DNA of 42,299 nt, from the NCBI RefSeq assembly GCF_001434255.1, contig NZ_AZEY01000104.1, forward strand, positions 30,719 through 73,017, in the 5' to 3' direction. This stretch comes from Lentilactobacillus diolivorans DSM 14421. Its GTDB lineage: Bacteria; Bacillota; Bacilli; Lactobacillales; Lactobacillaceae. The notes below the pieces were generated by a model. It did not search any database. It saw nothing but the letters and a program-made list of their open reading frames with translations, and was not told where the DNA came from. Shown here piece by piece: positions 6,937 through 15,921 of this stretch. A program made the position numbers and the translations under genes. Within the stretch, counting starts at the first letter, position 1. Each line of letters starts with the position of its first letter.

Positions 6937-8748
6937 TTAATTTTCCGGCATTCCCCCACTATCGCTAACATCTTGCAGTTCGTTGGAATAGATTAGTAAC
7001 CGCTGGGCATAACTTGGATGATCAAATTGCGTTTCAATGTTGACTTGCAGTTCATGCAAATTATCCGTAATGATGCCATCAACATTCAAAAACATCATGC
7101 GGGTCATATCATCGTCGTCATCAACGGTCCAAGCAAAAACTTGTTGCTTCCGAGCATGCGCCTCATCAACAAAATTCTGATTCAACGTTGTTTCTTCCAT
7201 TGTGTAGGCGTTGGCCTTCGTTTCTGGAAATGAAAAGTTAAACGGTAAAATATAACTAACAAATAGTTTTGGTGCCCGCTTTTTCAATCCAGAAATCACC
7301 TGATAATCTAACGAATGGATCCGATCATGGTCACGCAATAATCGTTTTTCATAACGTTTGATAAACAACTGTAGCATATTTGAACTATCATATTTTGTTG
7401 TTTTGATTTCAACTAATAATTTTTGATGATCCCGTTCAGCAGCTGTCAAATAAGCGTTAAAACCAGCAATATGTGCCGTATGTCCATTTTCATGAACCTT
7501 CAATTTTGTTAACTGCTTAAGAGTTAACTGATGCGGTGCTTTGTCAACATTGGCTAAATCCGCCAAATTTTCATCATGCATGACAACAAATTGATGATCT
7601 TTGGTTTCATGAATATCCATTTCAACGTAATCCGGCTTTTCGCGGCTGGTTTTATTTAACGCTGGAATCGTATTTTGAACGCCATTACCATTATCAACCC
7701 CACGATGAGAGATGGTTAACGGTCGAGTTAATAACGCTCCTTGCAAATAGACGCCATTAAAAGCAACTTGAATACCGAGATAAAACAGCACTAACAGGGA
7801 CGCAATGATTCGGCGTCGGTAAGGATGTCGTCGCAGCTGATTAGGACTCGTTGCTGTTTGTGCTGAACGACGATTGTCTAAATTAAAAATCAATACCAGC
7901 ATGAAGACGACCAAACTAAAGGCGCCAATAATATATTGCCAAATTGATAAAAGTCCCATATTAATGACGGCGCCGGTAAAAGCAACCCCATTGGATTTTT
8001 GATCAAAATAAAGCTGAACTTGGTAGAGTAATCCCGAAAACAAAGTGGTCGTTAAAACACTGACGGCACCCAAAACAACAATTCGCCAAATATAGCGCCA
8101 ACTGTTATGCCGAGTCATTTGCCAGCTTTTCCTTGCCGCTGTGAATCCAGGCTGCTGATTTAAAATCATCAATGGTAATACCTGAATCAACCGAATCCCC
8201 AAATAAAACAATAGCAGATAGGCAAACACCACTAGAGCAATGTATAGCCAACTTTTATCCACCGCTTCAAAAATAAAGACTGGCACTTGAACCTTTGATA
8301 GCAATGGCGAATTTAAGTAAATGTCTGAAATCGGCAAAATTAAAACAAAATAAATTAAAAAGAATAAAAAACTGCCAACGCGAAGATGGCCTAAATTTTT
8401 AAACGCCATCAACGCGATTTGCGGCAATCGCTGATTTTGCTTTTCACCAATATTTTGAATGCCAAAAAGTAAGAATGCAAATTGCCAAAAAACCAATGCC
8501 AAAATCACAAAAAGCAGGATGAACAACTCAATCACCACGACTGGCCGCTGAGTTAACAGCCAACCAACGTTTGTATAGGACAGATAAGGGACCTCGTTCA
8601 TTCGTAAAATAAGACTGGTTGAAAACGTTGTTAAGGGTACCACCACCCCCAACATCAAAAAATTGATCACAACAACCAAAATTGTATAAGCACCCCAATT
8701 TTTGAAAAATGCTTTAAACGCTTGTCGTAAAAGCGGTTTCCGTTTCAT
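6937..8748 (-). CDS. Membrane-anchored glycerophosphodiester phosphodiesterase
   Basis: A 603-residue protein with two parts. Residues 1-335 hold about eight membrane helices of the GDPD-associated membrane domain (PF10110-like). Residues 343-580 hold the catalytic GDPD domain, seen in HRG (348-350), VEMDIHETKD with E376 and D378 as metal ligands, and VMHDEN with H391. It should hydrolyse glycerophosphodiesters, giving glycerol-3-phosphate and an alcohol. In Gram-positive bacteria this fused form is placed at the outer membrane face and may act on lipid or glycerol-phosphate polymer breakdown products. GAGGGG precedes ATG. It is followed by the terminator at 6825-6866. Confidence 0.9.
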   Translation of the reverse strand: MKRKPLLRQAFKAFFKNWGAYTILVVVINFLMLGVVVPLTTFSTSLILRMNEVPYLSYTNVGWLLTQRPVVVIELFILLFVILALVFWQFAFLLFGIQNIGEKQNQRLPQIALMAFKNLGHLRVGSFLFFLIYFVLILPISDIYLNSPLLSKVQVPVFIFEAVDKSWLYIALVVFAYLLLFYLGIRLIQVLPLMILNQQPGFTAARKSWQMTRHNSWRYIWRIVVLGAVSVLTTTLFSGLLYQVQLYFDQKSNGVAFTGAVINMGLLSIWQYIIGAFSLVVFMLVLIFNLDNRRSAQTATSPNQLRRHPYRRRIIASLLVLFYLGIQVAFNGVYLQGALLTRPLTISHRGVDNGNGVQNTIPALNKTSREKPDYVEMDIHETKDHQFVVMHDENLADLANVDKAPHQLTLKQLTKLKVHENGHTAHIAGFNAYLTAAERDHQKLLVEIKTTKYDSSNMLQLFIKRYEKRLLRDHDRIHSLDYQVISGLKKRAPKLFVSYILPFNFSFPETKANAYTMEETTLNQNFVDEAHARKQQVFAWTVDDDDDMTRMMFLNVDGIITDNLHELQVNIETQFDHPSYAQRLLIYSNELQDVSDSGGMPEN

Positions 8749-8896
8749 TCTATTAGTCCCCTCATTGGTTAAAATTAATTATTAAAAACAATCTAATTTT
8801 ATCATACGCGGATTTGGTTTGTAGAATCAATCAATCGGGTTTATTTTTCACATATTAAGAGTCATATATGAAACGCTTTGTTAACCATCATAACGA

Positions 8897-8933
8897 CAAA
8901 GAGACCAGAGAAAAGTCCACTCTGGTTTCTTGA
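8897..8933 (-). terminator. Terminator of the sedolisin gene
   Basis: On the minus strand AAGAAACCAGAG pairs with CTCTGGTCTCTTT across a loop of about 10 bases, ending in a TTT-rich tract, some 50 bases after the protease stop. Confidence 0.6.
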
Positions 8934-8983
8934 AGATTAAATTGTTAGGCTGACGTTCATTCAACAAAAGGCTCAGGCATCTC

Positions 8984-10921
8984 TCATCGATAAGTCTTGG
9001 CCAATTGATCAAAGTTGGTAATTCCCAAACCAGTTGCTTGGTTATAAACGGTTCCTGGTTGACCAACATAATACAGATTGGAATTATCCTTGGTGCTGTT
9101 AAGCGGTGTAAAGGGTGAATTGGGTTGTTGCGCCAGCTGATAAATTTGTGGATTCCAAAATCCCATTTGCTTCCGGCCGGGCTGACTATTAATCAAAGCC
9201 GCTGTTGCCGCATATTGCGGCGAGGCAATACTGGTTCCATCACCAGAGAGATCCCAACCATTTTTAGGATGTTTTTTTGTTCTTCGATAAATCCAATAAC
9301 CAGTCGCTGGATCTGCATTTGCTGCAACATCTGGATAATTACGCCCGTGGTCTGTTCCCGTAACGACATTCGATCCTAAAACCGGTTGTCCTAACCCCGA
9401 CACTAAGTTTCTAGCCTTAAATGTATTAACTCCTGGTACGTTTAACTGATAAGTCGGCGTTTGATATTGATGACTGAAGCCACCGGTACTACCAGCCATT
9501 CCATTAATAAACAAACTGTTTGGAAATTTTTGAACAAGCTTAAACTGCTTTTGAAAAAATGGCCAGAGATAATCAGTTCCCCAAGCACGTTCATGTTTAT
9601 TAATGATTATCCCATATCCCGTCTTCACTCGAAATGGCAGTGTGGTCCCCCCAACTGAAGTAATAAAAGGATTACTATCAAAGAAATCCGATGAATTTAA
9701 TGTCCGATCAAGCATCAATTCTCTCCCGTTTTCCGATTTAACCATATAGTTAAGAGCGCCAGAATCCCCAGAAGCCGTAAAATTGGAAATACCTTGAATT
9801 GCGCCCTGCGCTAAAACAAACGATAATACTTGTCGATAAACAGGCGTTAATAAATGCCGATGTCGTAAAATGGCAATGCTCCCACTATCTAGAAGGCCAT
9901 AACTATTCGTCGTGCTACTAACAACATTATCGTTAAACGCTTGTTCGTAAACATCGATAAAGTTCGTTAAATTTGAATCCGTATTAGACAAATAAATTTT
10001 TACGTTTGCATCTGGTGCTACTGAACCTGCATACTCCGCATCCATGGTCGTTTCGTCAGAATTTTGGATATCTTCACTAGGACAATAAGGTGGCGAAAAA
10101 ACGCTCTTAATTTGAAGTCTACTAGGATTTGTAGCCACTTTTTCATGCCGCCAAAAACGAAAAATGTTGGCTTTTCGAACATTTTCAAAAGCAATAATCC
10201 CGATGGTCTGTCCTTTACCTGTCAGTTGCTGTTTATATAACGGTGTAACATGGTAACGTTTCGTAAACCGACTAGTAAATCCACTATTAATTGACGGTCT
10301 CTTCTTAGCCCTTCTTTTAAATGGTAAAGAAGTATCCGGATAAATATAGTCACGATTGTGATCTGTCAAACCAATAATCGTCCAAACCGTCCGACTTAAT
10401 TTTTTCGGAATTCTAGGCGTCTTAGTCCCAAATTGAATTGGATTCTGATGATATTTAGCCTTATTCAAGTTAGTTTGGAATAACCGATCAATTTTATTAA
10501 CTTTACCAAATACCCGGATAATCAACCGATTCTTCAAAGGAACGGCTTTAAGCGAATGATGCTTTAGTAATTTTACCCACTGTGAAATAAGTATTGGGGA
10601 AGCACCATATTTACGTCCAAATTGATTAGGCGTCAAATAATGCTTAAAATTAGTATCTCCAGGCGTATTAACTGCCAACGCGTCATTCTCAATATGGTTA
10701 CTATTTTGAGATTTCAAAATAATATCAAAATATGTTGTTTGCCTTTTCTTAACCGGTGTTGGGGGCAGATTCTTTGCCGTCGTCAACTTTTTGTATACAT
10801 CCGAAACTGAGGACGATGTCGATGCTGCCTGCGTCTGTCCACCAACCAATACACAACACACTAGGGGTGATAGTACCAATCCCAACCACTTTAATTTTCT
10901 CCTCACAATTAACCGCCTCAT
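8984..10921 (-). CDS. Secreted sedolisin (S53) serine-carboxyl peptidase preproprotein
   Basis: A secreted acid protease of about 645 residues. The frame extends to TTG 10942, but ATG 10921 (11 bases after GGAAG) gives a normal signal peptide: basic N-terminus, hydrophobic stretch, then GGQTQAA. Numbers below count from the TTG start. A pro-kumamolisin activation domain spans about 50-200 and the catalytic domain 230-650. The sedolisin triad is present: E297 and D301 in DETTMDAEYAGSVAPDA, oxyanion D393 in SGDSG, and nucleophile S571 in SGDGTSIASP. The calcium-site segments YPDVAANADPATGYW and GLGITNF are also there. It is expected to digest proteins outside the cell at low pH, which suits an acid-producing lactic bacterium. 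Confidence 0.92.
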   Translation of the reverse strand: MRRLIVRRKLKWLGLVLSPLVCCVLVGGQTQAASTSSSVSDVYKKLTTAKNLPPTPVKKRQTTYFDIILKSQNSNHIENDALAVNTPGDTNFKHYLTPNQFGRKYGASPILISQWVKLLKHHSLKAVPLKNRLIIRVFGKVNKIDRLFQTNLNKAKYHQNPIQFGTKTPRIPKKLSRTVWTIIGLTDHNRDYIYPDTSLPFKRRAKKRPSINSGFTSRFTKRYHVTPLYKQQLTGKGQTIGIIAFENVRKANIFRFWRHEKVATNPSRLQIKSVFSPPYCPSEDIQNSDETTMDAEYAGSVAPDANVKIYLSNTDSNLTNFIDVYEQAFNDNVVSSTTNSYGLLDSGSIAILRHRHLLTPVYRQVLSFVLAQGAIQGISNFTASGDSGALNYMVKSENGRELMLDRTLNSSDFFDSNPFITSVGGTTLPFRVKTGYGIIINKHERAWGTDYLWPFFQKQFKLVQKFPNSLFINGMAGSTGGFSHQYQTPTYQLNVPGVNTFKARNLVSGLGQPVLGSNVVTGTDHGRNYPDVAANADPATGYWIYRRTKKHPKNGWDLSGDGTSIASPQYAATAALINSQPGRKQMGFWNPQIYQLAQQPNSPFTPLNSTKDNSNLYYVGQPGTVYNQATGLGITNFDQLAKTYR

Positions 10922-10941
10922 CTTATTTATGGCTTCCAACA

Positions 10942-11058
10942 AAAGCCAATTCTGATTCGAAGCTTCTAGGCATATCTGGTCGTTTAGCTATCTCCACCAA
11001 TCAATGGTTAGCACCAAAAGCAGGCTATTCCAAAGATGCCCAGTTAATTCGAACGTAA
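10942..11058 (+). pseudogene. Possible 3' remnant of a secreted-protein gene
   Basis: Directly upstream of the protease start, the plus strand encodes about 38 residues ending in TAA that read like a real C-terminus: ISGRLAISTNQWLAPKAGY followed by SKDAQLIRT. The RLAISTNQWLA part resembles the end of the SH3/SLAP-like repeats of lactobacillus surface proteins. Further upstream the frame is only antisense to the protease. If correct, a surface-protein gene was cut by a rearrangement that brought the protease here. The evidence is composition and resemblance only. Confidence 0.3.
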
Positions 11059-11101
11059 TCTAAGATAACGGTAATTTAGTTATAAAAACAAGCAATGTCT
11101 G

Positions 11102-11200
11102 TTTTACATTGGGTTACATTGACCGGTGTCAAAGCAATCTAATAAATAATTAGTACTTGTTCTTAGATGGTTTGCGATTAGTTTCCAACTCAATGTAAAA
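11102..11200. repeat. Inverted repeat pair upstream of the sedolisin gene
   Basis: TTTTACATTGGGTT (11102-11115) matches the reverse complement of AACTCAATGTAAAA (11187-11200) at 13 of 14 bases, framing 99 bp. Inside the left arm TTACATTG is directly repeated with a 10-bp period (11104 and 11114). On the minus strand the segment also holds TTGACA about 18 bases before TGTAAA, a possible protease promoter. It could be a regulator binding region or a decayed mini-element. The gene-free stretch 11059-11281 holds nothing else I can name. Confidence 0.4.
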
Positions 11201-11211
11201 ACATCAATGAC

Positions 11212-11254
11212 AAAAAAGTACAGATAAGGCAAATTAGTTGCCTCACCTGCACCA
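11212..11254 (-). terminator. Terminator of the HAD phosphatase gene
   Basis: On the minus strand GTGCAG...AGGCAA pairs with TTGCCT...CTGTAC and is followed by TTTTTT. It begins about 28 bases after the stop codon at 11282. Confidence 0.7.
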
Positions 11255-11281
11255 TTTATTTTCGTAACCAGTCGATTCTAC

Positions 11282-11917
11282 CTATTGACTGGCTTTAAAC
11301 TGAGCTAACAAATCAGCCACCGACGGATAAACATTTTCGTTAACTAATTTAAGTTTTTCAGCATCCGCATATTTGGACCAAGCTGCCGAGTAACAGGCAA
11401 TCTCAACCTCACGACATGCTTTAACATCCCCCACCGTATCAGCCACATACGCCATTTCATCCGGGGTAATTTGATACTGCTTTAATAATTTTTTAAAGTT
11501 ATCAATTTTATTGGGCCCGTCTGCGGAACCAATCAAAACAGGTGAGAAAGTGTCGGACATGCCCAACTGCTCTAAGCTAATTTGCGAGCTGATCGAGCCC
11601 TTGCCAGTCACCATTGGGATAATCACGTCGTTATTTTTTAACCAATCGATTAACTTGGTAATTCCGTCAAACGGCTTGGTCAACTGCCGATGACTTTCTC
11701 GATATTTCTTATAAAAGTCATCTAAGATATTTTTTGGTGCATCTGGAATCAGCTTCTTTAACATACCAATCTCATTGGCGCCAAACGTTGCTAGAATCGT
11801 TTTATCATCAACTAATTTATTAGTGTACTTATAAACAATTTTCCGAAATGAATCAAAAATCACCGGGAAAGTCTCTGCAATCGTGCCGTCTAAATCAAAC
11901 GCAACAACTTTATACAT
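11282..11917 (-). CDS. HAD-superfamily hydrolase, phosphoglycolate-phosphatase-like
   Basis: A 211-residue HAD subfamily IA phosphatase. Motif I is VVAFDLDGTIAETF with nucleophile D8 and acid/base D10. Motif II is the threonine in PMVTGKG. A lysine (KIDNFKKLL) serves motif III, and motif IV is YVADTVGDVKAC. An alpha-helical cap lies between about residues 15 and 85. It resembles Gph/PpaX phosphatases, but the substrate could be any small phosphoester. ATG follows GGAGATG by 8 bases. It is a monocistronic minus-strand gene with its own terminator. Confidence 0.85.
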   Translation of the reverse strand: MYKVVAFDLDGTIAETFPVIFDSFRKIVYKYTNKLVDDKTILATFGANEIGMLKKLIPDAPKNILDDFYKKYRESHRQLTKPFDGITKLIDWLKNNDVIIPMVTGKGSISSQISLEQLGMSDTFSPVLIGSADGPNKIDNFKKLLKQYQITPDEMAYVADTVGDVKACREVEIACYSAAWSKYADAEKLKLVNENVYPSVADLLAQFKASQ

Positions 11918-12140
11918 TCAAAATTCATCTCCAGTTTCGATATGGATATTACACTCATAGTGATTATTATACGCTTTAGAGAATGAAAGCGCTGTCCAAT
12001 TTTAGCTTATATTTTAAAAATATTTCTTGTCGCAAATATCCAGAACAGCTAATTCAATAATTTAAATTAGGCCGATCAATCATCTGATTAAAAATTAGTT
12101 AACCCCAGTATAGCAGTTTACAAGTAAAAAAGGCCATAAT

Positions 12141-12175
12141 AAAAACTCCTCGCCAAATTGTGACGAGGAGTTTTT
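12141..12175. terminator. Strong bidirectional terminator
   Basis: AAAAACTCCTCG (12141-12152) pairs perfectly with CGAGGAGTTTTT (12164-12175) over an 11-base loop, with A and T tracts on both sides. It lies about 128 bases after the aldehyde dehydrogenase stop. The rest of the gene-free stretch 11918-12302 shows nothing further that I can identify. Confidence 0.8.
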
Positions 12176-12302
12176 ATGAAGATATGCGAATCCTGTTTGC
12201 CCAAGCCACTTACTTAGGCAAACCAATTAACGCAAATCCAAAGAGGATTATTTTTGAACTATCGATATTCTTTAAGCAGTAAGTTGCTGAAACGATCCCA
12301 AA

Positions 12303-13778
12303 TTATCCTTGAGCCTTTTCTGGATGTCCCTGCAAGTAGATAACATGGGTGTTCAAGAATTCTTCGATACCGTGACGACCATCATCGCCACCAATTCCTG
12401 ATTCTTTCCAGCCGGAGTGTGACCCATTCATAGCTTCGAAGTTGAATCGGTTAATATAAGTTTCACCATCTTCAAGTTCGTTGGCAGCACGCATTGCGTT
12501 GTCCAAGTTCTCGGTGAAGATTGATGAAGTCAAACCGAAGTCACTGTCGTTAGCCATTTCAATGGCATCATCCAATGTCTTGAATGTCAATACTGGAAGG
12601 ACTGGGCCGAAGATTTCGTCTTGAACGATTTCGGAGTCTTGCTTGACGTTGGTGATAACCGTTGGTTCATAATAGAAGCCATTAGCAATCTTAAGGGTAT
12701 GGCCACCAGCAGTAATCTTGCCGCCAGCTTTAACAGCCCGGTCAACCATACCGGAAACTTTGTCCAAAGCTTCTTGGTTAATCAATGGACCCATGCCAAC
12801 GTTCTCGTCTTTCATTGGGTCACCAACCGTAATTGCGGCCATCTTGTCTGATAACTTCTTGATAAATTCATCAGCAACATCTTCCTGAACGTAAACCCGT
12901 TCACAGTTGTTGCATAATTGACCATTATTATCAACTCGTGAATCAATAATTGATTGAACGGCTAAATCAATGTCGGCATCCTTGCAAACAATAGCTGGTG
13001 CTTTACCACCTAATTCAAGTGATACTTTAGCCATATGAGTTGCGGCACCGGCCATTACTCGCTTACCTGATTCAACAGAACCAGTCAAACTAATGATACC
13101 GATCTTCTTGTTCTTGGTTAATTCATCACCAACAACCGAACCAGGACCGGAAACAATGTTGACAACACCCTTTGGAATACCAACTTTGTCACAAATCTTA
13201 GCAAATTCAAGTGCAAGGTTTGGTGTGTCGGAACTTGGTTTCATAACAATTGTGTTACCAGTTACCAAGGCTGGACCCATTTTACGGGCAATCAAGAAGA
13301 ATGGGAAGTTCCATGGTAAAATTCCGGCGGCAACACCAATTGGTTGCTTTGCAATCATGATGTTTTCATTCTTATTGTCGGATTGAAGAATTTCACCTTC
13401 ATAGGTTCGAGCAGCACTTGCCATGTAATCAAAGTAATCAGCTGAGAACATAATTTCAGTGGTTGCTAATGACTTGATCTTACCTTGTTCCTCTTGAAGC
13501 ATTTCAATCAAGTGATCTTTTTGATTACGAACTTCTGTGGCAACATCGTGCAAGTATTGACCACGAGTTGCAGCTGGCACTTTCTTCCATGTCTTTTCAG
13601 CTTCATATGCGGCATCAATTGCTTCGCGAGCTTCTTCACGGGTTGCGCTGGGAACAGTGGAAATTGGTTCACCAGTAGCTGGATTGATAACAGTTAACAT
13701 GTTACCTGATTCCGAATCCTTAAATTCACCATTAATATACATTTGATAGTGCTTCAATGAAACAGCATTTTGTGCCAT
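12303..13778 (-). CDS. aldA: Lactaldehyde-type aldehyde dehydrogenase
   Basis: A 491-residue NAD-dependent aldehyde dehydrogenase. The frame is open to 13814, but ATG 13778, 7 bases after AAAAGGAGAG, gives the usual start. The sequence closely follows E. coli AldA from memory: ILPWNFPFFLIARKM, TGSVESGK, KVSLELGGKAPAIV with general base E255, NNGQLCNNCERVYVQ with nucleophile C289, and the end GWKESGIGGDDGRHG. It should oxidise lactaldehyde or related aldehydes (glycolaldehyde, methylglyoxal) to acids. The alcohol dehydrogenase gene lies 111 bases upstream on the same strand. Together the pair could interconvert an alcohol such as 1,2-propanediol, an aldehyde and an acid. The exact substrate is inferred. 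Confidence 0.85.
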   Translation of the reverse strand: MAQNAVSLKHYQMYINGEFKDSESGNMLTVINPATGEPISTVPSATREEAREAIDAAYEAEKTWKKVPAATRGQYLHDVATEVRNQKDHLIEMLQEEQGKIKSLATTEIMFSADYFDYMASAARTYEGEILQSDNKNENIMIAKQPIGVAAGILPWNFPFFLIARKMGPALVTGNTIVMKPSSDTPNLALEFAKICDKVGIPKGVVNIVSGPGSVVGDELTKNKKIGIISLTGSVESGKRVMAGAATHMAKVSLELGGKAPAIVCKDADIDLAVQSIIDSRVDNNGQLCNNCERVYVQEDVADEFIKKLSDKMAAITVGDPMKDENVGMGPLINQEALDKVSGMVDRAVKAGGKITAGGHTLKIANGFYYEPTVITNVKQDSEIVQDEIFGPVLPVLTFKTLDDAIEMANDSDFGLTSSIFTENLDNAMRAANELEDGETYINRFNFEAMNGSHSGWKESGIGGDDGRHGIEEFLNTHVIYLQGHPEKAQG

Positions 13779-13861
13779 AATAAATCTCTCCTTTTGATAA
13801 TTACCTGTCGGCAATAACTAAGATTGATCGGTTATTTTGGCGGGCACAAATTTAATTTTTG

Positions 13862-13875
13862 TGTGAACGTTTAAA
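13862..13875. promoter_or_regulatory. Weak cre-like site between adh and aldA
   Basis: TGTGAACGTTTAAA matches the CcpA site TGWAANCGNTNNCA with two mismatches. It lies about 85 bases before the aldA start. Support is modest and rests partly on the better site upstream of the alcohol dehydrogenase gene. Confidence 0.3.
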
Positions 13876-13889
13876 TTAAACTAACGGAA

Positions 13890-15011
13890 TTATTCTCCTG
13901 GTTTGTACTGATCATCAATCACTAAGACTGGTTTGATTGTTTTACCACTAACTGAATCAGCGTTTGCTTGATTGATATCATCAAACTTGTAAAACTTTTC
14001 GGTCTTATCGAAGTCAAACATGCCTAACTTGTAGAAACTAATCAAACGAGGAACATCAACTTGAGGAATTGAATCACCCATGTTAACACCAACGACTTTA
14101 CGATCGCTTGTGCAAAGATCATTCCAGGTATCCAAATCAATATGTTGATCGGTAACGGCAATCGTAGCGACTGTCCCGCCTTGTGCCAAGGCTTGAATTG
14201 AACCTTCCATGACTGACTTAACACCGGTTGTATCAACCGCATAATCAACACCATGACCATCAGTTAATTTCTTAATTGCTTCAACGGCATCTTCGTCTTT
14301 ACTGTTAATGGCATCAGTAGCACCAAGCTGCTTAGCTAATTCCAAACGTGAAGGCACAATATCAACGGCAATGACTTTGGTGCATCCAGAAATTCGGCCA
14401 GCCATCATAGCAGCCAATCCAACGGCACCAGTACCAAAGACGGCAATTGTTGAACCTGGTTCCGGCTTCAACGTATTGAAGACAGTCCCACTACCTGTGA
14501 CATAGCCACAGCCAAGAGGTCCAAGTTTACGTAAGTCCAAATCCTTTGAAACTTTAACGGCGTTTCGTTCACGAACAACGGTTGTTGTTGTAAATGATGA
14601 TTGATCAAACATATCAGCAACCTTGTGACCATCTTCGGTAAAGTGGGCACTGCCGTCAGGACGAACACCTGACAAGTTGTTTGCTGCGTAGTTGAGGCAT
14701 TGAGTTGGAATCCCTTTTAAGCAATTAATACAATTTCCACAGCCATAGAATGAAAGAACAACATGATCACCTGGTTTGAAGTTTTTAACTTCGGAGCCAA
14801 CTTTTTCAACAATTCCTGAACCTTCATGGCCAAGAATAATTGGATAACCGATTTCAGCGGTTCCTTTACGTAACGCTTCATCTGAGTGACAGATACCAGT
14901 GGCAACCATGTGTACTTGAAGGTCGTCAGCCTGCATGTCGGCCAACTCAACGTCGTCCTTCATTTCAAACTTCCCATCCTTCTGATTAACAACTGCTGCT
15001 TTAATTCGCAT
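13890..15011 (-). CDS. Zinc-dependent NAD alcohol dehydrogenase
   Basis: A 373-residue medium-chain dehydrogenase. GTG 15017 is also possible, but ATG 15011 sits 9 bases after GGAG and is preferred. Catalytic zinc ligands are C41 (TGICHSD) and H62 (GHEGSG), with a third cysteine in PLGCGYVTGSG. Structural zinc is bound by C91, C94, C97 and C105 (YGCGNCINCLKGIPTQC). The coenzyme loop is VFGTGAVGLAAM, and VIAVDIVPSR has the aspartate that favours NAD. It resembles the long-chain class related to aryl/benzyl alcohol and class III enzymes. It heads the likely adh-aldA operon, with a good cre-like site 155 bases upstream. Confidence 0.88.
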   Translation of the reverse strand: MRIKAAVVNQKDGKFEMKDDVELADMQADDLQVHMVATGICHSDEALRKGTAEIGYPIILGHEGSGIVEKVGSEVKNFKPGDHVVLSFYGCGNCINCLKGIPTQCLNYAANNLSGVRPDGSAHFTEDGHKVADMFDQSSFTTTTVVRERNAVKVSKDLDLRKLGPLGCGYVTGSGTVFNTLKPEPGSTIAVFGTGAVGLAAMMAGRISGCTKVIAVDIVPSRLELAKQLGATDAINSKDEDAVEAIKKLTDGHGVDYAVDTTGVKSVMEGSIQALAQGGTVATIAVTDQHIDLDTWNDLCTSDRKVVGVNMGDSIPQVDVPRLISFYKLGMFDFDKTEKFYKFDDINQANADSVSGKTIKPVLVIDDQYKPGE

Positions 15012-15165
15012 AATCACATCTCCATAACATATATTTGTTAATTAGTGAGCAACTACGATTAAAGTAAAAACAGACAATTTATACTAATCGCCTGTTAAGT
15101 TTTTGAAACTATCGCACTTGATGTGAGTGTTGGAATTTCAAAATCATTCATTCACTCGCTCGAAC

Positions 15166-15179
15166 CATAACCGCTTACA
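15166..15179 (-). promoter_or_regulatory. cre-like CcpA site upstream of adh
   Basis: On the minus strand TGTAAGCGGTTATG matches the catabolite-responsive element TGWAANCGNTNNCA in all but the last two bases. It would put the adh-aldA pair under carbon catabolite control. The adh promoter itself is not clear; a TATAAAT lies closer to the gene at about 15078-15084. Confidence 0.5.
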
Positions 15180-15281
15180 ACTCTGTTATAACCACCATCC
15201 CCAAAAAATTCAAGTTAAAACAAGGCCAAATAAAGGTAAAAGCAAACAATAATTCTCGAAATTGCTACTCTCACTAATGGT

Positions 15282-15304
15282 TTGAAAATAAAAATTATTT
15301 TCAA
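15282..15304. repeat. AT-rich perfect hairpin in the adh/15420 intergenic region
   Basis: TTGAAAATAA and TTATTTTCAA form a 10-bp stem with a 3-base loop. A second pair, AATAATTCTC near 15250 and GAGAATTATT near 15352, surrounds it. This divergent region (15012-15419) is very AT-rich and probably holds promoters for both sides. The hairpins may be operators or simply composition. Confidence 0.35.
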
Positions 15305-15419
15305 AAATATTGTGAAGAAATTATTTTGCATTCATCTTGTTTTAACAGTTGAGAATTATTCTTGAACTTTTGGTAAAATTAAAGTAACGACTAGTTCAAT
15401 TTAGAGAGGAAAGAATACC

Positions 15420-15899
15420 ATGCAAAAGATTCATCAATTTTTGACTTTGTTTTTATTAACAACGGGACTCATTATTGGCATCGGGTTGTCTAACACATCT
15501 GCCCAAGCCAAATATACCCAAACACCCACTTCCCTACGAGGTTACTGGCAGCGACCAGCTAAAGGAGATGCCCGATCAGTTTTAATTATTAAAAAGTACA
15601 AGTTTGAAGGCGGCTTACTAAATAAAGAGTATTTTCAAATTAATACCAATGACGATTGGCAAATTCGGGGAGATAAATATCTCAAGGGCACTAAAACACC
15701 CCAACTGTACGTTAATAAAAAGAATCGCAACGGTTACTATAAACTTGGAAAAGTGAATACCAAGACCCGTTGGTACCTGAAAAAGGTTAAACACAACGGT
15801 AAAGTGGCCTTAAAGTCCTACGTGCCAAACGCACTTGGGCCAGCCGAAGGAAAAGTCTTCTACTACTATAAGTTTAAAGGGACTGGTGATTTTAAATAA
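15420..15899 (+). CDS. Small secreted protein of unknown function
   Basis: A 159-residue protein with a clear signal peptide: MQKIH, a hydrophobic core FLTLFLLTTGLIIGIGL, then cleavage near SAQAK (about residue 31). The mature part is about 128 residues, strongly basic and rich in tyrosine and tryptophan (RGYWQRP, DDWQIRGDKYL, TRWYLKKVKHNGK, VFYYYKFKG). It lacks cysteine, an LPXTG motif and a lipobox, so it should be released or held by charge on the wall. I recognise no family, although small secreted proteins of this style are common in lactobacilli. GAGAGGAAAG precedes the ATG. TTGAGA-N19-TAAAAT is a possible promoter. Confidence 0.75.
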   Translation: MQKIHQFLTLFLLTTGLIIGIGLSNTSAQAKYTQTPTSLRGYWQRPAKGDARSVLIIKKYKFEGGLLNKEYFQINTNDDWQIRGDKYLKGTKTPQLYVNKKNRNGYYKLGKVNTKTRWYLKKVKHNGKVALKSYVPNALGPAEGKVFYYYKFKGTGDFK

Positions 15900-15921
15900 C
15901 AATTCATTTTTAATGCCCGAA

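Noticed and set aside
15012-15419. Fur/PerR-type operator in the AT-rich gap
   Set aside because: AGAATTATTCT is a short palindrome only and does not match the Fur or PerR consensus well.
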